DNA of 64,000 bases from Aurantimonas coralicida. GTDB taxonomy: Bacteria > Pseudomonadota > Alphaproteobacteria > Rhizobiales > Rhizobiaceae. Shown here piece after piece: positions 43,599-52,062 of the stretch. The stretch lies in contig DRFF01000189.1 in assembly GCA_011050685.1 (NCBI GenBank), forward strand, positions 1-64,000, written 5' to 3'. Both the position numbers and the translations under genes were made by a program. The first letter of the stretch is position 1. The number at the start of each line of letters is the position of its first letter. The notes beneath the pieces are model-generated. The model searched no databases. It was given only the letters and a program-made list of their open reading frames with translations, and was not told the origin of the DNA.

Positions 43599-43614
43599 TG
43601 GCATAACTCCTGCG
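43599..43614 (+). promoter_or_regulatory. Sigma-54-like promoter element upstream of tupB (weak candidate)
   Basis: TGGCATAACTCCTGCG keeps the invariant GG (43600-43601) and GC (43612-43613) ten bases apart, as sigma-54 promoters do, and the -24 half is a five-of-six match to TGGCAC. The -12 half reads CTGC, not TTGC. It ends 34 bases before the tupB start. GG-N10-GC occurs often by chance in G+C-rich DNA, so this is only a candidate. Confidence 0.25.
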
Positions 43615-43647
43615 AAATATCCGAAACTGCGTGATGAAACGTAAAAA

Positions 43648-44370
43648 ATGCAGGATTTTGCAGAAAGCTTTGGCCAGGCCGCCAACTTGATCGTTTGGGG
43701 CGATCAAGAGCTTTGGGCGATCGTTCTTTTGTCATTGCGCGTCTCCTTGAGCGCGGTCGCGATCGCCGCGCTGGTCGGCATGCCGCTCGGGGCCGCGCTG
43801 GCGGTCGGCCGATTTCCCGGCAAGCGCGTGGCCGTGATCGTGATCAATTCGCTCATGGGGCTGCCGCCGGTGGTGGTCGGGCTGGTGGTCTATCTGATGT
43901 TGTCGAACGCCGGCCCGCTGGGGGTGCTGCAACTGCTGTATACGCCGACGGCGATGATCATCGCGCAGTTCGTGCTGGTGACGCCGATCATCGCGGCATT
44001 GACGCGTCAGGCCGTGGAAGACCTGCATGCGGAATACGCCGAACAGCTGTGTTCCCTGGGAGTTTCGCGCGCCGCCTCCATCCCGACGCTGCTTTGGGAT
44101 GGACGCGCCAGCCTGATGACCGCTTTCCTCGCCGGCTTTGGACGGGCGATCGCGGAAGTCGGCGCCGTCATCATCGTCGGCGGCAATATCAATCATGTCA
44201 CCCGGGTCATGACGACGACGATCGCTCTCGAGACGTCGAAGGGAAATTTGACGTTGGCGCTGGCGCTCGGTGCCATCCTGATCCTGATCGCCGTCGCCGT
44301 GAACGCGGCGGTGGCCCTGCTCGACAGCACGACGAAGGGGGCGGCCTATGCCAATCGCTTCAATGCCTAG
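43648..44370 (+). CDS. tupB: Tungstate ABC transporter permease TupB
   Basis: This 240-residue inner-membrane permease has the CysT/ModB-type pattern: VSLSAVAIAALVGMPLGAALAV, LMGLPPVVVGLVVYLML and the ATPase-contact loop EYAEQLCSLGVSRAASIPTLLWDG, followed by GFGRAIAEVGAVIIVGGNI, which is characteristic of TupB. It forms the channel for tungstate with TupC and TupA. The gene overlaps tupC by 23 bases. Its ribosome site is weak. It is divergent from the TorD-type chaperone across 270 bases. Confidence 0.9.
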   Translation: MQDFAESFGQAANLIVWGDQELWAIVLLSLRVSLSAVAIAALVGMPLGAALAVGRFPGKRVAVIVINSLMGLPPVVVGLVVYLMLSNAGPLGVLQLLYTPTAMIIAQFVLVTPIIAALTRQAVEDLHAEYAEQLCSLGVSRAASIPTLLWDGRASLMTAFLAGFGRAIAEVGAVIIVGGNINHVTRVMTTTIALETSKGNLTLALALGAILILIAVAVNAAVALLDSTTKGAAYANRFNA

Positions 44371-45154
44371 TCCGGTGAGCCCGCAGACACGCGATGGCGG
44401 GTTGGACATGCCGTCGCGCGCCGTGGCGGAGGCCTCGGCGCCTTTGCTGCCGATCCATGCCGAGGGGCTGGTTCTTCGCGTTTCGGGAAAGCGCCTCGTC
44501 GATATCGACGCATTGACGCTGTCGGGTCGCGCGCCGACCATGGTGATGGGACCGAATGGTGCCGGCAAAAGCCTGCTTCTGAGACTGCTCCATGGTCTGA
44601 TCGATCCGGCGGAAGGGCAGGTAGTATATGGCGGCCAGCCGATGTGCGCGCGCATACGCCGCCGTCAGGCGATGGTGTTCCAGCGGCCTGTCGTCCTGCG
44701 TCGCTCGGTCGCCGCCAATATCGGTTTCGCCCTCCAGGCCCACGGTGTGTGCCGCCGCGAGCGCGCCGGCCGCATCCGCTCGCTGCTCGAGATCGGCGAT
44801 CTCGCGGGCAAGGCCAGGCAGCCGGCTCGAACCCTTTCCGGCGGCGAGCAGCAGAGGCTGGCGCTACTGCGCGCCATCTCGACCGAGCCGGACATCCTGT
44901 TTCTCGACGAACCGACATCGAGCCTCGATCCCACGGCGACACACAGGATCGAGGCCTTGATCCTCCGGGCGGCGGAGCGGGGTGTGAAAATCGTCATGGT
45001 GACGCACGATATCGGCCAAGCCCGCCGGCTCGGCGCCGAAATCGTGTTCCTTCACCAAGGGCGGGTCGTGGAGCAGGCTTCGGCGGCCGCGTTTTTCAAA
45101 CAACCGAGCACACAGCCGGCGCGGGCATTTCTCGCCGGGGCACTTCTGTTCTGA
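44348..45154 (+). CDS. tupC: Tungstate ABC transporter ATP-binding protein TupC
   Basis: This 268-residue ATPase has Walker A GPNGAGKSLLLRLLHGL, the Q-loop region MVFQRPVVLRRSVAANIGFAL (the F-Q-x-P-V-x-L-R-x-S-V-x-x-N pattern is typical of TupC), signature LSGGEQQRLALLRA, Walker B LFLDEPTSSLDP and MVTHD. The first about 30 residues are polar and less conserved, so the true start could be a later codon, such as the ATG at 44408. It lies between tupB and tupA, and no mod genes for molybdate are seen in this window. Confidence 0.9.
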   Translation: MPIASMPSPVSPQTRDGGLDMPSRAVAEASAPLLPIHAEGLVLRVSGKRLVDIDALTLSGRAPTMVMGPNGAGKSLLLRLLHGLIDPAEGQVVYGGQPMCARIRRRQAMVFQRPVVLRRSVAANIGFALQAHGVCRRERAGRIRSLLEIGDLAGKARQPARTLSGGEQQRLALLRAISTEPDILFLDEPTSSLDPTATHRIEALILRAAERGVKIVMVTHDIGQARRLGAEIVFLHQGRVVEQASAAAFFKQPSTQPARAFLAGALLF

Positions 45155-45189
45155 ACCAAGACAAACAACCAGCAAGGATAGAGAATACC

Positions 45190-46017
45190 ATGTTGAAACG
45201 CGTCTATTTTTCCCTGGCCATGGGGTTGGCCGCACTGACCGCTACCGGGCCGACTTCGGCGGTGGCACAGGATAAGTTCATCGTCGTCCAGTCGACGACC
45301 TCGACGCAGAATTCCGGCCTGTTGGACGCCATTCTCCCGGAATTCTCGAAAGAGTCCGGCATTGAGGTGCGTGTCGTCGCCGTCGGTACGGGGCAGGCGA
45401 TCAAGAACGCCGAAAACGGCGACGGTGATGTCCTCCTGGTCCACGCCAAACCGGCGGAGGAAAAATTCGTCGCCGACGGCGGCGGCGTCGAGCGCTTCGA
45501 CGTGATGTACAACGATTTCGTCATCGTCGGGCCGCCGAGCGATCCGGCCGGCGTCAGCGGTACGAAGGACGCCGTGGCCGCCATGCGGAAAATCGCCGAA
45601 GCCAAGGCGCCGTTCGCCTCGCGAGGCGACGATTCCGGGACCCACAAGGCCGAGCAGCGCTTGTGGAAGCAAGCGGGCGTCGATGTCGGCGCCGCCTCCG
45701 GCGACTGGTATCGAGAGACCGGTTCGGGCATGGGCGCGACGCTGAACACCGGCGTCGGCATGGGCGCCTACATCTTGACCGATCGCGCCACCTGGATCTC
45801 GTTCGGCAACAAGGGCGACTTCGCGGTGGCCGTCGAGGGCGACCCGAAGCTGTTCAACCAGTATGGCGTCATTTTAGTGAATCCGAAGAAGCATCCGGGC
45901 GTCAAGGCCGCCGAGGGGCAGGCGTTCATCGACTGGCTGACGGGCGAAAAGGGGCAGGCCGCGATCGCCAACTACAAGGTCGATGGCCAGCAGCTGTTCT
46001 TTCCGAACGCTAAGTGA
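45190..46017 (+). CDS. tupA: Tungstate-binding periplasmic protein TupA
   Basis: This 275-residue exported protein has a signal peptide (LKRVYFSLAMGLAALTATGPTSAVAQ) and the TupA oxyanion-site signature VVQSTTSTQNSGLLDAILP. Further family marks are VRVVAVGTGQAIKNAENGDGDVLLVHAK, FASRGDDSGTHKAEQRLW and AYILTDRATW. TupA proteins bind tungstate far more tightly than molybdate. The ATG at 45190 lies 35 bases after tupC and gives the signal peptide; an upstream open frame overlaps tupC. It is convergent with the regulator at 46147. Confidence 0.93.
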   Translation: MLKRVYFSLAMGLAALTATGPTSAVAQDKFIVVQSTTSTQNSGLLDAILPEFSKESGIEVRVVAVGTGQAIKNAENGDGDVLLVHAKPAEEKFVADGGGVERFDVMYNDFVIVGPPSDPAGVSGTKDAVAAMRKIAEAKAPFASRGDDSGTHKAEQRLWKQAGVDVGAASGDWYRETGSGMGATLNTGVGMGAYILTDRATWISFGNKGDFAVAVEGDPKLFNQYGVILVNPKKHPGVKAAEGQAFIDWLTGEKGQAAIANYKVDGQQLFFPNAK

Positions 46018-46146
46018 CGGCAGACATGGCGACGCCGCCACGCCAACCTTTCGGTTGATCTGGCGGCCCAACCAATCGACGGATCGAAGCCGATTCCTCG
46101 CGCAAAAATCGCGGACCCGGCACAACGCAAAAGGGGGTGTCGGGTC

Positions 46147-47034
46147 CTATGGCGTGGTCGCGTTGTAGTGGACGGTCCCGGCCCCGCTGATGTCGTAGCC
46201 GGACATCTCGGAGGCGCGGTCGGCGAAGTCGCCAGAGGCCAGAAACCGCAGTAGCCGCTGGAACGGAGGGTCGAAATAGGCTCTGCGCCAGACCAGCAAG
46301 TCGGTGCGATCTTCCGCAAGAGGGATGAATCCCAGCCGATATTGCTCGGCCATCGCGGCGAGGCCAAAAGCCGCGTCCGCCTTGCCGTCGAGCACGAGGC
46401 GGGCCACGTCATCCTCGGTTTTTGCCGGCGCTTGCGGACCGGCCAGAGCGGAGACGTCGACGCCGGCTTCCTGCGCCAGCATCTCGAACAGGCGCTGGCC
46501 ACCGGCGCCCGGCTGGCGGCGGGCGAAGCGAAGCGGCTTGAGATCGGCGACCGCGGCAACCTTCCGGGGATTGCCTGACTCGACGATCAGGCCACATTGG
46601 CGCCGCGCGAATTCGATCAGCACCACAGGCGCCTCGCCGAGGATCCGGCGGACCGTGTCGATGTTCCAGCCGTCGGTTTCCCTGATATGGGTGGCACAGG
46701 CGGCCGCATCTGCCCGGCCAAGCCGCGTGATCCCGTCCAGGCTGCCATCGAAAAAGGCAGCCAACCCGCTGCCGGACTGGCGCAGCGCCCATTCCAGGAG
46801 GGGATCATGGCTGCCGGCCAGGATCAACGGCAGTTGACGGCTGGCCACGACGGGGCCAGAGCGCGACGCCGCCATCCAGGTCGCCACCTCATCCTTCGGG
46901 AACAACAGCTTTCCGACGACGCGGACGCACGGAACCTCGCCACTCGCGGCGAGGTCGTAGACCTTGCGTTCCTTGATGCGCAGCAGCTCGGCGAGCTCGC
47001 GGGTGGTCAGATAGGAGGGCGTCGATTCGGACAT
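46147..47034 (-). CDS. HTH regulator with periplasmic-binding-protein-like sensor domain
   Basis: This 295-residue cytoplasmic protein has an excisionase/MerR-type helix-turn-helix at residues about 8-55 (YLTTRELAELLRIKERKVYDLAASGEVPCVRVVGKLLFPKDEVATWM). A PBP-like domain (PF12727 type) fills the rest, with ILAGSHDPLLEWALRQSGSGL and LVLDGKADAAFGLAAMAEQYRLGFIPL. The same sensor type ends the MoeA fusion at 22398. Convergent with tupA and divergent from mobB, it is a good candidate regulator of tungstate uptake or cofactor genes. The ligand, perhaps tungstate or molybdate, is inferred. The ATG at 47034 gives the domain start; the frame continues upstream. Confidence 0.82.
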   Translation of the reverse strand: MSESTPSYLTTRELAELLRIKERKVYDLAASGEVPCVRVVGKLLFPKDEVATWMAASRSGPVVASRQLPLILAGSHDPLLEWALRQSGSGLAAFFDGSLDGITRLGRADAAACATHIRETDGWNIDTVRRILGEAPVVLIEFARRQCGLIVESGNPRKVAAVADLKPLRFARRQPGAGGQRLFEMLAQEAGVDVSALAGPQAPAKTEDDVARLVLDGKADAAFGLAAMAEQYRLGFIPLAEDRTDLLVWRRAYFDPPFQRLLRFLASGDFADRASEMSGYDISGAGTVHYNATTP

Positions 47035-47198
47035 TGCCGCATTTAGCCGCGTCGGGGCGATGGCGGCAAACCGCGACGCGAAGGATTGCGCGCCTGGAAA
47101 AGCGGGCACCCCGGAGTTGACGGCGCCGAACCCACGTTTACACGTTCCTGACCGCACATCACCCGGCGGGCAGAAACCTGTTTGGAATCGCTTCGACC

Positions 47199-47705
47199 AT
47201 GACGCAGCGCCTGTTCGGCATCACCGGCTGGAAGAACTCCGGCAAGACGACGTTGACCGAGCGTCTCGTCACCGAACTGACCCAGCGCGGATATCGCGTC
47301 TCGACGGTCAAGCATGCGCATCATGCCTTCGAGATCGATACGCCGGGCACCGATTCCTTCCGCCATCGTGCGGCCGGCGCGAGCGAGGTAGCGATCGTTT
47401 CATCCACGCGCTGGGCCTTGATGCACGAACTGCGCGGCGAGAGTGAACCGACGCTCGATGCGATTATTGCCCGGCTGGAACCGTGCGACATCGTGCTCGT
47501 GGAGGGGTTCAAGGCCGCGCCGCACCCCAAGATCGAATGCCGCCGGACGGCGTCGAAGGAGCGCACGCCGATGCTCGGCACCATTCCGGCGATTGCCGCC
47601 ATCGCCGCCGATCACGCGGTGGAGGCAGCGGCCGTACCGGTTTTCGACCTCGACGACGTCGCCGCGATCGCGACGTTCATCGTCAGCCAGCAAGGCTTGA
47701 CCTGA
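47199..47705 (+). CDS. mobB: Molybdopterin-guanine dinucleotide biosynthesis adaptor MobB
   Basis: This 168-residue GTP-binding protein helps MobA. It has the P-loop GITGWKNSGKTTL, the conserved VKHAHHAFEIDTPGTDSFRHRAAGA and the central DIVLVEGFK with PKIECRR. Length is normal. It is divergent from the HTH/PBP regulator across 164 bases, so that regulator could also control it. It is the last recognisable cofactor gene of the island. Confidence 0.93.
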   Translation: MTQRLFGITGWKNSGKTTLTERLVTELTQRGYRVSTVKHAHHAFEIDTPGTDSFRHRAAGASEVAIVSSTRWALMHELRGESEPTLDAIIARLEPCDIVLVEGFKAAPHPKIECRRTASKERTPMLGTIPAIAAIAADHAVEAAAVPVFDLDDVAAIATFIVSQQGLT

Positions 47706-47866
47706 CGGGCCATGATTTGCTCTCCACCCCTGCGTGCCACCGTGACGAGCGCGCGTCCCGGCATCCGGCACGGTTGACCGCCCGGCGAGGACCGGCAGCG
47801 GGGCCTACAGGGTGCTGGATGGAAGCTTGAACGTGGCCCCTTCGATTCCTGATAGCGTGAGAACGA

Positions 47867-47880
47867 TTGACCGGGATCAA
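47867..47880 (+). promoter_or_regulatory. FNR/FixK-type box upstream of universal stress protein gene
   Basis: TTGAC-CGGG-ATCAA matches the TTGAT-N4-ATCAA consensus at nine of ten positions, with correct spacing. It lies in the 245-base gap before the universal stress protein gene, its centre about 77 bases upstream of the ATG. Universal stress proteins are classic members of low-oxygen regulons, which supports function. Confidence 0.6.
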
Positions 47881-47950
47881 GGGCGACTACGGGATTCGCC
47901 GACAAAGATGATGCCGGTCGCGTGTCCGCAGAATCGAAAGGTCGTCATCC

Positions 47951-48802
47951 ATGAACCTTGCCAGGCCTGCTCAGGCGATCCGGGACATTGCCGTCCATGT
48001 CGACGGTTCGGACGGTGATGCGGCGAAGACGAGCCATGCCGACATGATCGCGACGATGTTCGATGCTCCCCTCATCGCTCTCCTGATGAATTATCTGCAG
48101 GCGGCTCCCATCCCGCCCGGGCCCGGCCGTTCATGGCTCAACGCCGAGCTCCGGAAGCGAGGCGTGGAACAGGGCGATGCCGCGGAAATACGCGCGCGGG
48201 AGCGTCTGGCCGGGTTGCGCGCGCCCAGCGAGATCAGACGGATCGACTATGCCTACCAGGAACTCGGCGCGCGGATCGGACCGCCGGCGCGCTCTGTCGA
48301 TCTTGTGGTCGTCGGACGCCCGCATGGCGACGGGGGGCAGTGGCCGGAGATGTTCGAGGCCGTGATCTTCGATGCCGGAGCTCCCGCCTATGTCGTTCCG
48401 CCGAATGCGGTGAATGCCAGGGAACCGGAGACCATTCTCATCGCTTGGAAGGATGCGGCCGAGTGTTCCCATGCCATCAAGGCGGCCCTCCCGTTTCTCC
48501 AACGGGCGAAGCAGGTGTATCTGGTTTCGGTCGCGGAGACGTCCTCGGACGAGGAACGGCATCGGGAGCCGGCGGACGATATGGCCCGGCATCTTGCGCG
48601 GCACGGCGTCGCCGTCGAGATACGGCACCTGCCGCAGTCGGACGATCCGGCCGCTGTTCTTTTGAACGAGGCCTCGAGCCTCGGCGCGGAATTGATCGTC
48701 GTCGGCGCATACGGGCGGACGCGGCTTCGCCAAATGCTGTTCGGTGGCGTCACCCGCGAACTCCTGGAACGCAGCCCGATTGCGTTGCTCATGGCGCACT
48801 GA
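47951..48802 (+). CDS. Universal stress protein, two tandem UspA domains
   Basis: This 283-residue cytoplasmic protein has an N-terminal, more diverged Usp domain (IAVHVDGSDGDAAKTSHADMIATMFDAPLIALLMNY) and a C-terminal one with DLVVVGRPHGD between them. The C-terminal half keeps the nucleotide-site pattern G-A-Y-G-R-T-R-L-R-Q-M-L-F-G-G-V-T-R-E-L-L. AAGG lies about nine bases before the ATG. The FNR/FixK-type box upstream suggests induction at low oxygen. It is 49 bases ahead of the kinase-like gene and probably co-transcribed with it. Confidence 0.9.
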   Translation: MNLARPAQAIRDIAVHVDGSDGDAAKTSHADMIATMFDAPLIALLMNYLQAAPIPPGPGRSWLNAELRKRGVEQGDAAEIRARERLAGLRAPSEIRRIDYAYQELGARIGPPARSVDLVVVGRPHGDGGQWPEMFEAVIFDAGAPAYVVPPNAVNAREPETILIAWKDAAECSHAIKAALPFLQRAKQVYLVSVAETSSDEERHREPADDMARHLARHGVAVEIRHLPQSDDPAAVLLNEASSLGAELIVVGAYGRTRLRQMLFGGVTRELLERSPIALLMAH

Positions 48803-48851
48803 CGCCTACCGCCCAATGGCCGCTCGGCAGAACGATCACCGGTGACGCACG

Positions 48852-50426
48852 ATGCCCGCCCATAGCCAGGACGAAACGATCGCCTTCCTGAGGTCTGCGG
48901 CCTTCGACGACGGCAATGCGTCGACGGTCGAGACGATCGTGACGCATATTTCCACCGTCCTTCTCTCGGGCGAGCGGGCGATCAAGCTGAAACGGCCGGT
49001 GCATCTGCCTTATGTCGATTTCTCGACACCCGCGCGCCGGCTCGCGACCTGCGAGCGGGAACTCGTGCTCAACCGCCGCACCGCGCCGGAGCTCTACCGC
49101 GCCGTGCGCCGGGTGACGCGCGAGCCGGACGGTGGTCTCGCCATCGATGGCGGCGGACCGCTCGTCGATGCTTATGTCGATATGCGCCGTTTCGACGAGG
49201 ATTGCCTGCTGGATCGCATGGCGATGGAGGGCACGCTGACGGCGCCGCTGATGACGCGGCTCGCTCACCGGATCGCGGCATTCCATGCCGGCATCGCGCC
49301 CGATCGCGGCGTCACCGGCTCGGCCGCGGTGGCCCTTGTCCTCGATATCAACGAGCGTGCGCTGGCGACGACGGACGTGTTTGCCGCCGAGGCGGTGGCC
49401 GATTTCAATCGTCGGTTCCGCGATGGGTTTGCACACCTGACGCCGCTACTCGATGCCCGGGGCGCGGCGGGCAAAATCCGCCGCTGCCACGGCGATCTGC
49501 ACTTGCGTAATATTTGCGTCTTCGAGGGCGAGCCGACGCTGTTCGATTGCCTCGAATTCGACGAGGCCATGGCCACCACCGATATCCTCTATGATCTGGC
49601 TTTCCTGCTGATGGATCTCTGGCACCGGGGACTGGAGGAACACGCGAACCTCGTCCTCAACCGCTATCTGGACGAGTGCGACGAGGCGGACGGCCTGCCG
49701 CTGCTGGCGTACCTGATGGCACTGCGTGCCGCGGTCCGCGCCCATGTCACCGCGACGCGGGTCGCCGATGCCGGCCCCGATGCGCCGACACTGAGAGCCG
49801 AGGCGCATGATTATTTCGACCTCGCCCTCCATCTCTTGCGGCCGCGAGCCGGTCGGCTGGTGGCGGTCGGAGGACTGTCGGGCTCCGGCAAGTCGACCGT
49901 CGCGGCGGCGATCGCGCCGCGGATCGGCCCGCCGCCGGGCGCGCGAATCCTCGCCAGCGACCGGATACGCAAGTATTTGTTCGGCGTTGCGGCCGAAACC
50001 CCGCTGCCGGCCGAGTGCTACCGGCCGCAGGTCTCGGAAACCGTTTACGCGCGTCTGGCCGAACAGGCCGGTGCGATCCTGCCCCTCGGGCACGGCGTCG
50101 TCGCCGACGCGGTGTTCGACCGCCCGCCCGACCGGGAACGAATCGCCGGCATCGGCGAAGGCGGGTCGGTTCCCTTTCTGGGGCTGTGGCTCGAAGCCCG
50201 GCCCGAGCGGCTGGTCGAGCGCGTTGCCGCACGTCGCGGTGATCCCTCCGATGCCACGCCGGAGGTGGTGCGCGCTCAGGTGAGCCGGTCGCACGCGCCG
50301 GCCGATTGGACGCATCTGTCGAGCGAGGCCGAGATCGGTGCGGTGGCCGAGGCGGCGCGCCGCGTCGTCGAGGGCGCTTCGGACGGTCCGATTCCCGGCG
50401 TCGCCAGAGATCGACGCGACGACTGA
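48852..50426 (+). CDS. Aminoglycoside-phosphotransferase-like domain fused to P-loop ATPase
   Basis: This 524-residue cytoplasmic protein has an APH/choline-kinase-like domain in about 1-325, including the catalytic-loop motif HGDLHLRNICVFEG and LFDCLEFDEAM. A P-loop kinase-like domain follows (about 335-510, Walker A GLSGSGKST, then ILASDRIRKYLFG). Such bifunctional proteins are widespread next to universal stress proteins in proteobacteria. The true phosphate acceptor is unknown; antibiotic resistance is not implied. Co-directional with the stress protein and so possibly under the same FNR/FixK-type control. Confidence 0.85.
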   Translation: MPAHSQDETIAFLRSAAFDDGNASTVETIVTHISTVLLSGERAIKLKRPVHLPYVDFSTPARRLATCERELVLNRRTAPELYRAVRRVTREPDGGLAIDGGGPLVDAYVDMRRFDEDCLLDRMAMEGTLTAPLMTRLAHRIAAFHAGIAPDRGVTGSAAVALVLDINERALATTDVFAAEAVADFNRRFRDGFAHLTPLLDARGAAGKIRRCHGDLHLRNICVFEGEPTLFDCLEFDEAMATTDILYDLAFLLMDLWHRGLEEHANLVLNRYLDECDEADGLPLLAYLMALRAAVRAHVTATRVADAGPDAPTLRAEAHDYFDLALHLLRPRAGRLVAVGGLSGSGKSTVAAAIAPRIGPPPGARILASDRIRKYLFGVAAETPLPAECYRPQVSETVYARLAEQAGAILPLGHGVVADAVFDRPPDRERIAGIGEGGSVPFLGLWLEARPERLVERVAARRGDPSDATPEVVRAQVSRSHAPADWTHLSSEAEIGAVAEAARRVVEGASDGPIPGVARDRRDD

Positions 50427-50442
50427 ATCTTTAAGCTCGCGA

Positions 50443-52062
50443 TCAGTCGCCGTCCCGATCGTCGGCCGCCGCCGCCCTGGTGCGAAGGGACTGCTTCATC
50501 AGTTTGCCGTTGACGTTGCGGGGCAGGGGCTCGCTGGTGAAGGTGAAGAAATCCGGCACCTTGTAGTCGGACAGGCGCTCGCCGCAGAAGGTTTTGAGGG
50601 CCGCCTCGTCGAGATCCGGATCGGACCGGTGGACGAAGGCGTGGACCTTTTCGCCGAGCACCGGATCGGGCCGGGGAACGACCGCGGCTTCGGCGACGCC
50701 GGGATGGAACGACAGGATGTTCTCGACCTCGGCGCTGTAGACCTTGTAGCCGCCGCGATTGATCATGTCCTTGAGGCGGTCGTGGATATAAAGCAGCCCG
50801 TTTCCATCGAAACGCCCGACATCGCCGGATTTCCAGAACCCCGCGTGAAAACTCTCGGCGGTCTTGTCGGGCAGGTTCCAATAGCCCGGCACGACCATCG
50901 GCCCGCCGATCCAGACCTCGCCGGATTCGCCCGTCGCGACCTCGCATCCCGCCACATCCATGACGCGGATGTCGGCGCAGGGCGCGGGCGCGCCGACGCT
51001 GGCGGGAGCGGCGGCCTGGCCACCCGGCGGCATGATGGTAGCGGGCGATGTGGTTTCGGTCGATCCATAGGCCTGGATCAGGTCAAGGTTCGGCAAGAGC
51101 TTGGCGAGGCGTTCGATCGTGGCGACCGGCATCGGCGCGCCGCCGAAGGCGCCGATGCGCCAGGCGCCGATGCGCCAGGCGCCGAGGTCGTGGCGGGCGA
51201 AGTCGGCGCGCAGCAGACACAGATTGTACATGGCCGGGACGAGGATCGTCACCGTCATCCGTTCGTCGGTGGCGAGGGCCAGGAAGGCGTCGGCGTCGAA
51301 TTTTTCCATCATGACCACCGCTGCCCCGGCAGCGAGCGGCGCGTAAACGCTGGCAATCAGCCCGGTGACGTGGCTCGCTGGGACCGCCACCACCGACCGG
51401 TCGGCGGCCGTGAGGGCAAAGCAGTGGGCGTAGTGGAGGCATGAGTGGACGATGTTGAGATGGGTCAGCATCGCCCCTTTGGGCGTGCCCGTCGTGCCGG
51501 AGGTGTAGAGGATGACGGCGACGTCCTCTTCGCGAAGATCCGGCGGTGTCGTCGCGGGTGCTGCGGCAAGCAGATCCTCGAAGCTCGATCCCGCCGGCCC
51601 GTCGATCACCGTGCGCGGCATGGTGTCGGGCAATATCTTAGTCTTCTCAGCGTCGCAGATGGTGAGGCTGGCACCGCAGTCGTCGAGAATGAAAGCGATT
51701 TCCCGCGCGCTCGCCCTGACGCTCAAGGGGACCGCGATGGCGCCGGCGCGCACGATGCCGGTCAATGCCAGGACGAAATGCCAGCGGTTGCGCACCAGGA
51801 GGCCGACCCGGTCGCCCTTTGCGACGCCGCGCGAGGCCAGTCCGCCGGCCACGCCGTCGCTCATCGTGTCGAGCTGGGCGTGAGAAATCCGGAGGGTCCC
51901 GTCCACGACGGCATCGTCTTGCGGGTTGGCGGCGGCGGCAGCGCGAAGCATGGCGTCGGCGTTGGCCGGACGATCCACGAAACAGGTGACGACGCGATCG
52001 CCAAAATGCGCCTCGGTGCGCGTGGCGGGCGCGTCTTTCCAGAAGCGCCGGAAGTCTTTCAT
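50443..52062 (-). CDS. AMP-binding acyl-CoA synthetase (ANL superfamily)
   Basis: This 539-residue enzyme activates a carboxylic acid as its CoA thioester with ATP. It has the P-loop-like VILYTSGTTGTPKGAML, the A5 motif YGSTETTSP, the A7/A8 region SGDVGRFDGNGLLYIHDRLKDMINRGGYKVYSAEVEN and the C-terminal catalytic Lys in PRNVNGKLMKQSLR. It is the last gene of a transporter operon, overlapping the LivF gene by four bases, so its substrate is probably what that transporter imports. A 15-bp tandem repeat duplicates Gly-Ala-Trp-Arg-Ile just before GAFGGAPMP. Substrate (fatty, aromatic or dicarboxylic acid) cannot be fixed. Confidence 0.9.
   Translation of the reverse strand: MKDFRRFWKDAPATRTEAHFGDRVVTCFVDRPANADAMLRAAAAANPQDDAVVDGTLRISHAQLDTMSDGVAGGLASRGVAKGDRVGLLVRNRWHFVLALTGIVRAGAIAVPLSVRASAREIAFILDDCGASLTICDAEKTKILPDTMPRTVIDGPAGSSFEDLLAAAPATTPPDLREEDVAVILYTSGTTGTPKGAMLTHLNIVHSCLHYAHCFALTAADRSVVAVPASHVTGLIASVYAPLAAGAAVVMMEKFDADAFLALATDERMTVTILVPAMYNLCLLRADFARHDLGAWRIGAWRIGAFGGAPMPVATIERLAKLLPNLDLIQAYGSTETTSPATIMPPGGQAAAPASVGAPAPCADIRVMDVAGCEVATGESGEVWIGGPMVVPGYWNLPDKTAESFHAGFWKSGDVGRFDGNGLLYIHDRLKDMINRGGYKVYSAEVENILSFHPGVAEAAVVPRPDPVLGEKVHAFVHRSDPDLDEAALKTFCGERLSDYKVPDFFTFTSEPLPRNVNGKLMKQSLRTRAAAADDRDGD
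51149..51178. repeat. 15-bp perfect tandem repeat, two copies plus a partial third, in the acyl-CoA synthetase gene
   Basis: GCGCCGATGCGCCAG occurs at 51149-51163 and again at 51164-51178, followed by GCGCCGA of a third copy. On the coding strand it gives Gly-Ala-Trp-Arg-Ile twice. The length is a multiple of three, so the frame is kept. It lies next to the conserved GGAPMP substrate-pocket segment. Confidence 0.9.

Noticed and set aside
49446-50315. A 289-codon open frame antisense to the phosphotransferase fusion
   Set aside because: It is fully covered by a gene with clear APH and P-loop motifs and shows no family features itself.
48852-50426. Aminoglycoside resistance gene
   Set aside because: The APH-like domain is fused to a P-loop ATPase and sits with a universal stress protein, the usual housekeeping arrangement. 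Nothing points to antibiotic modification.
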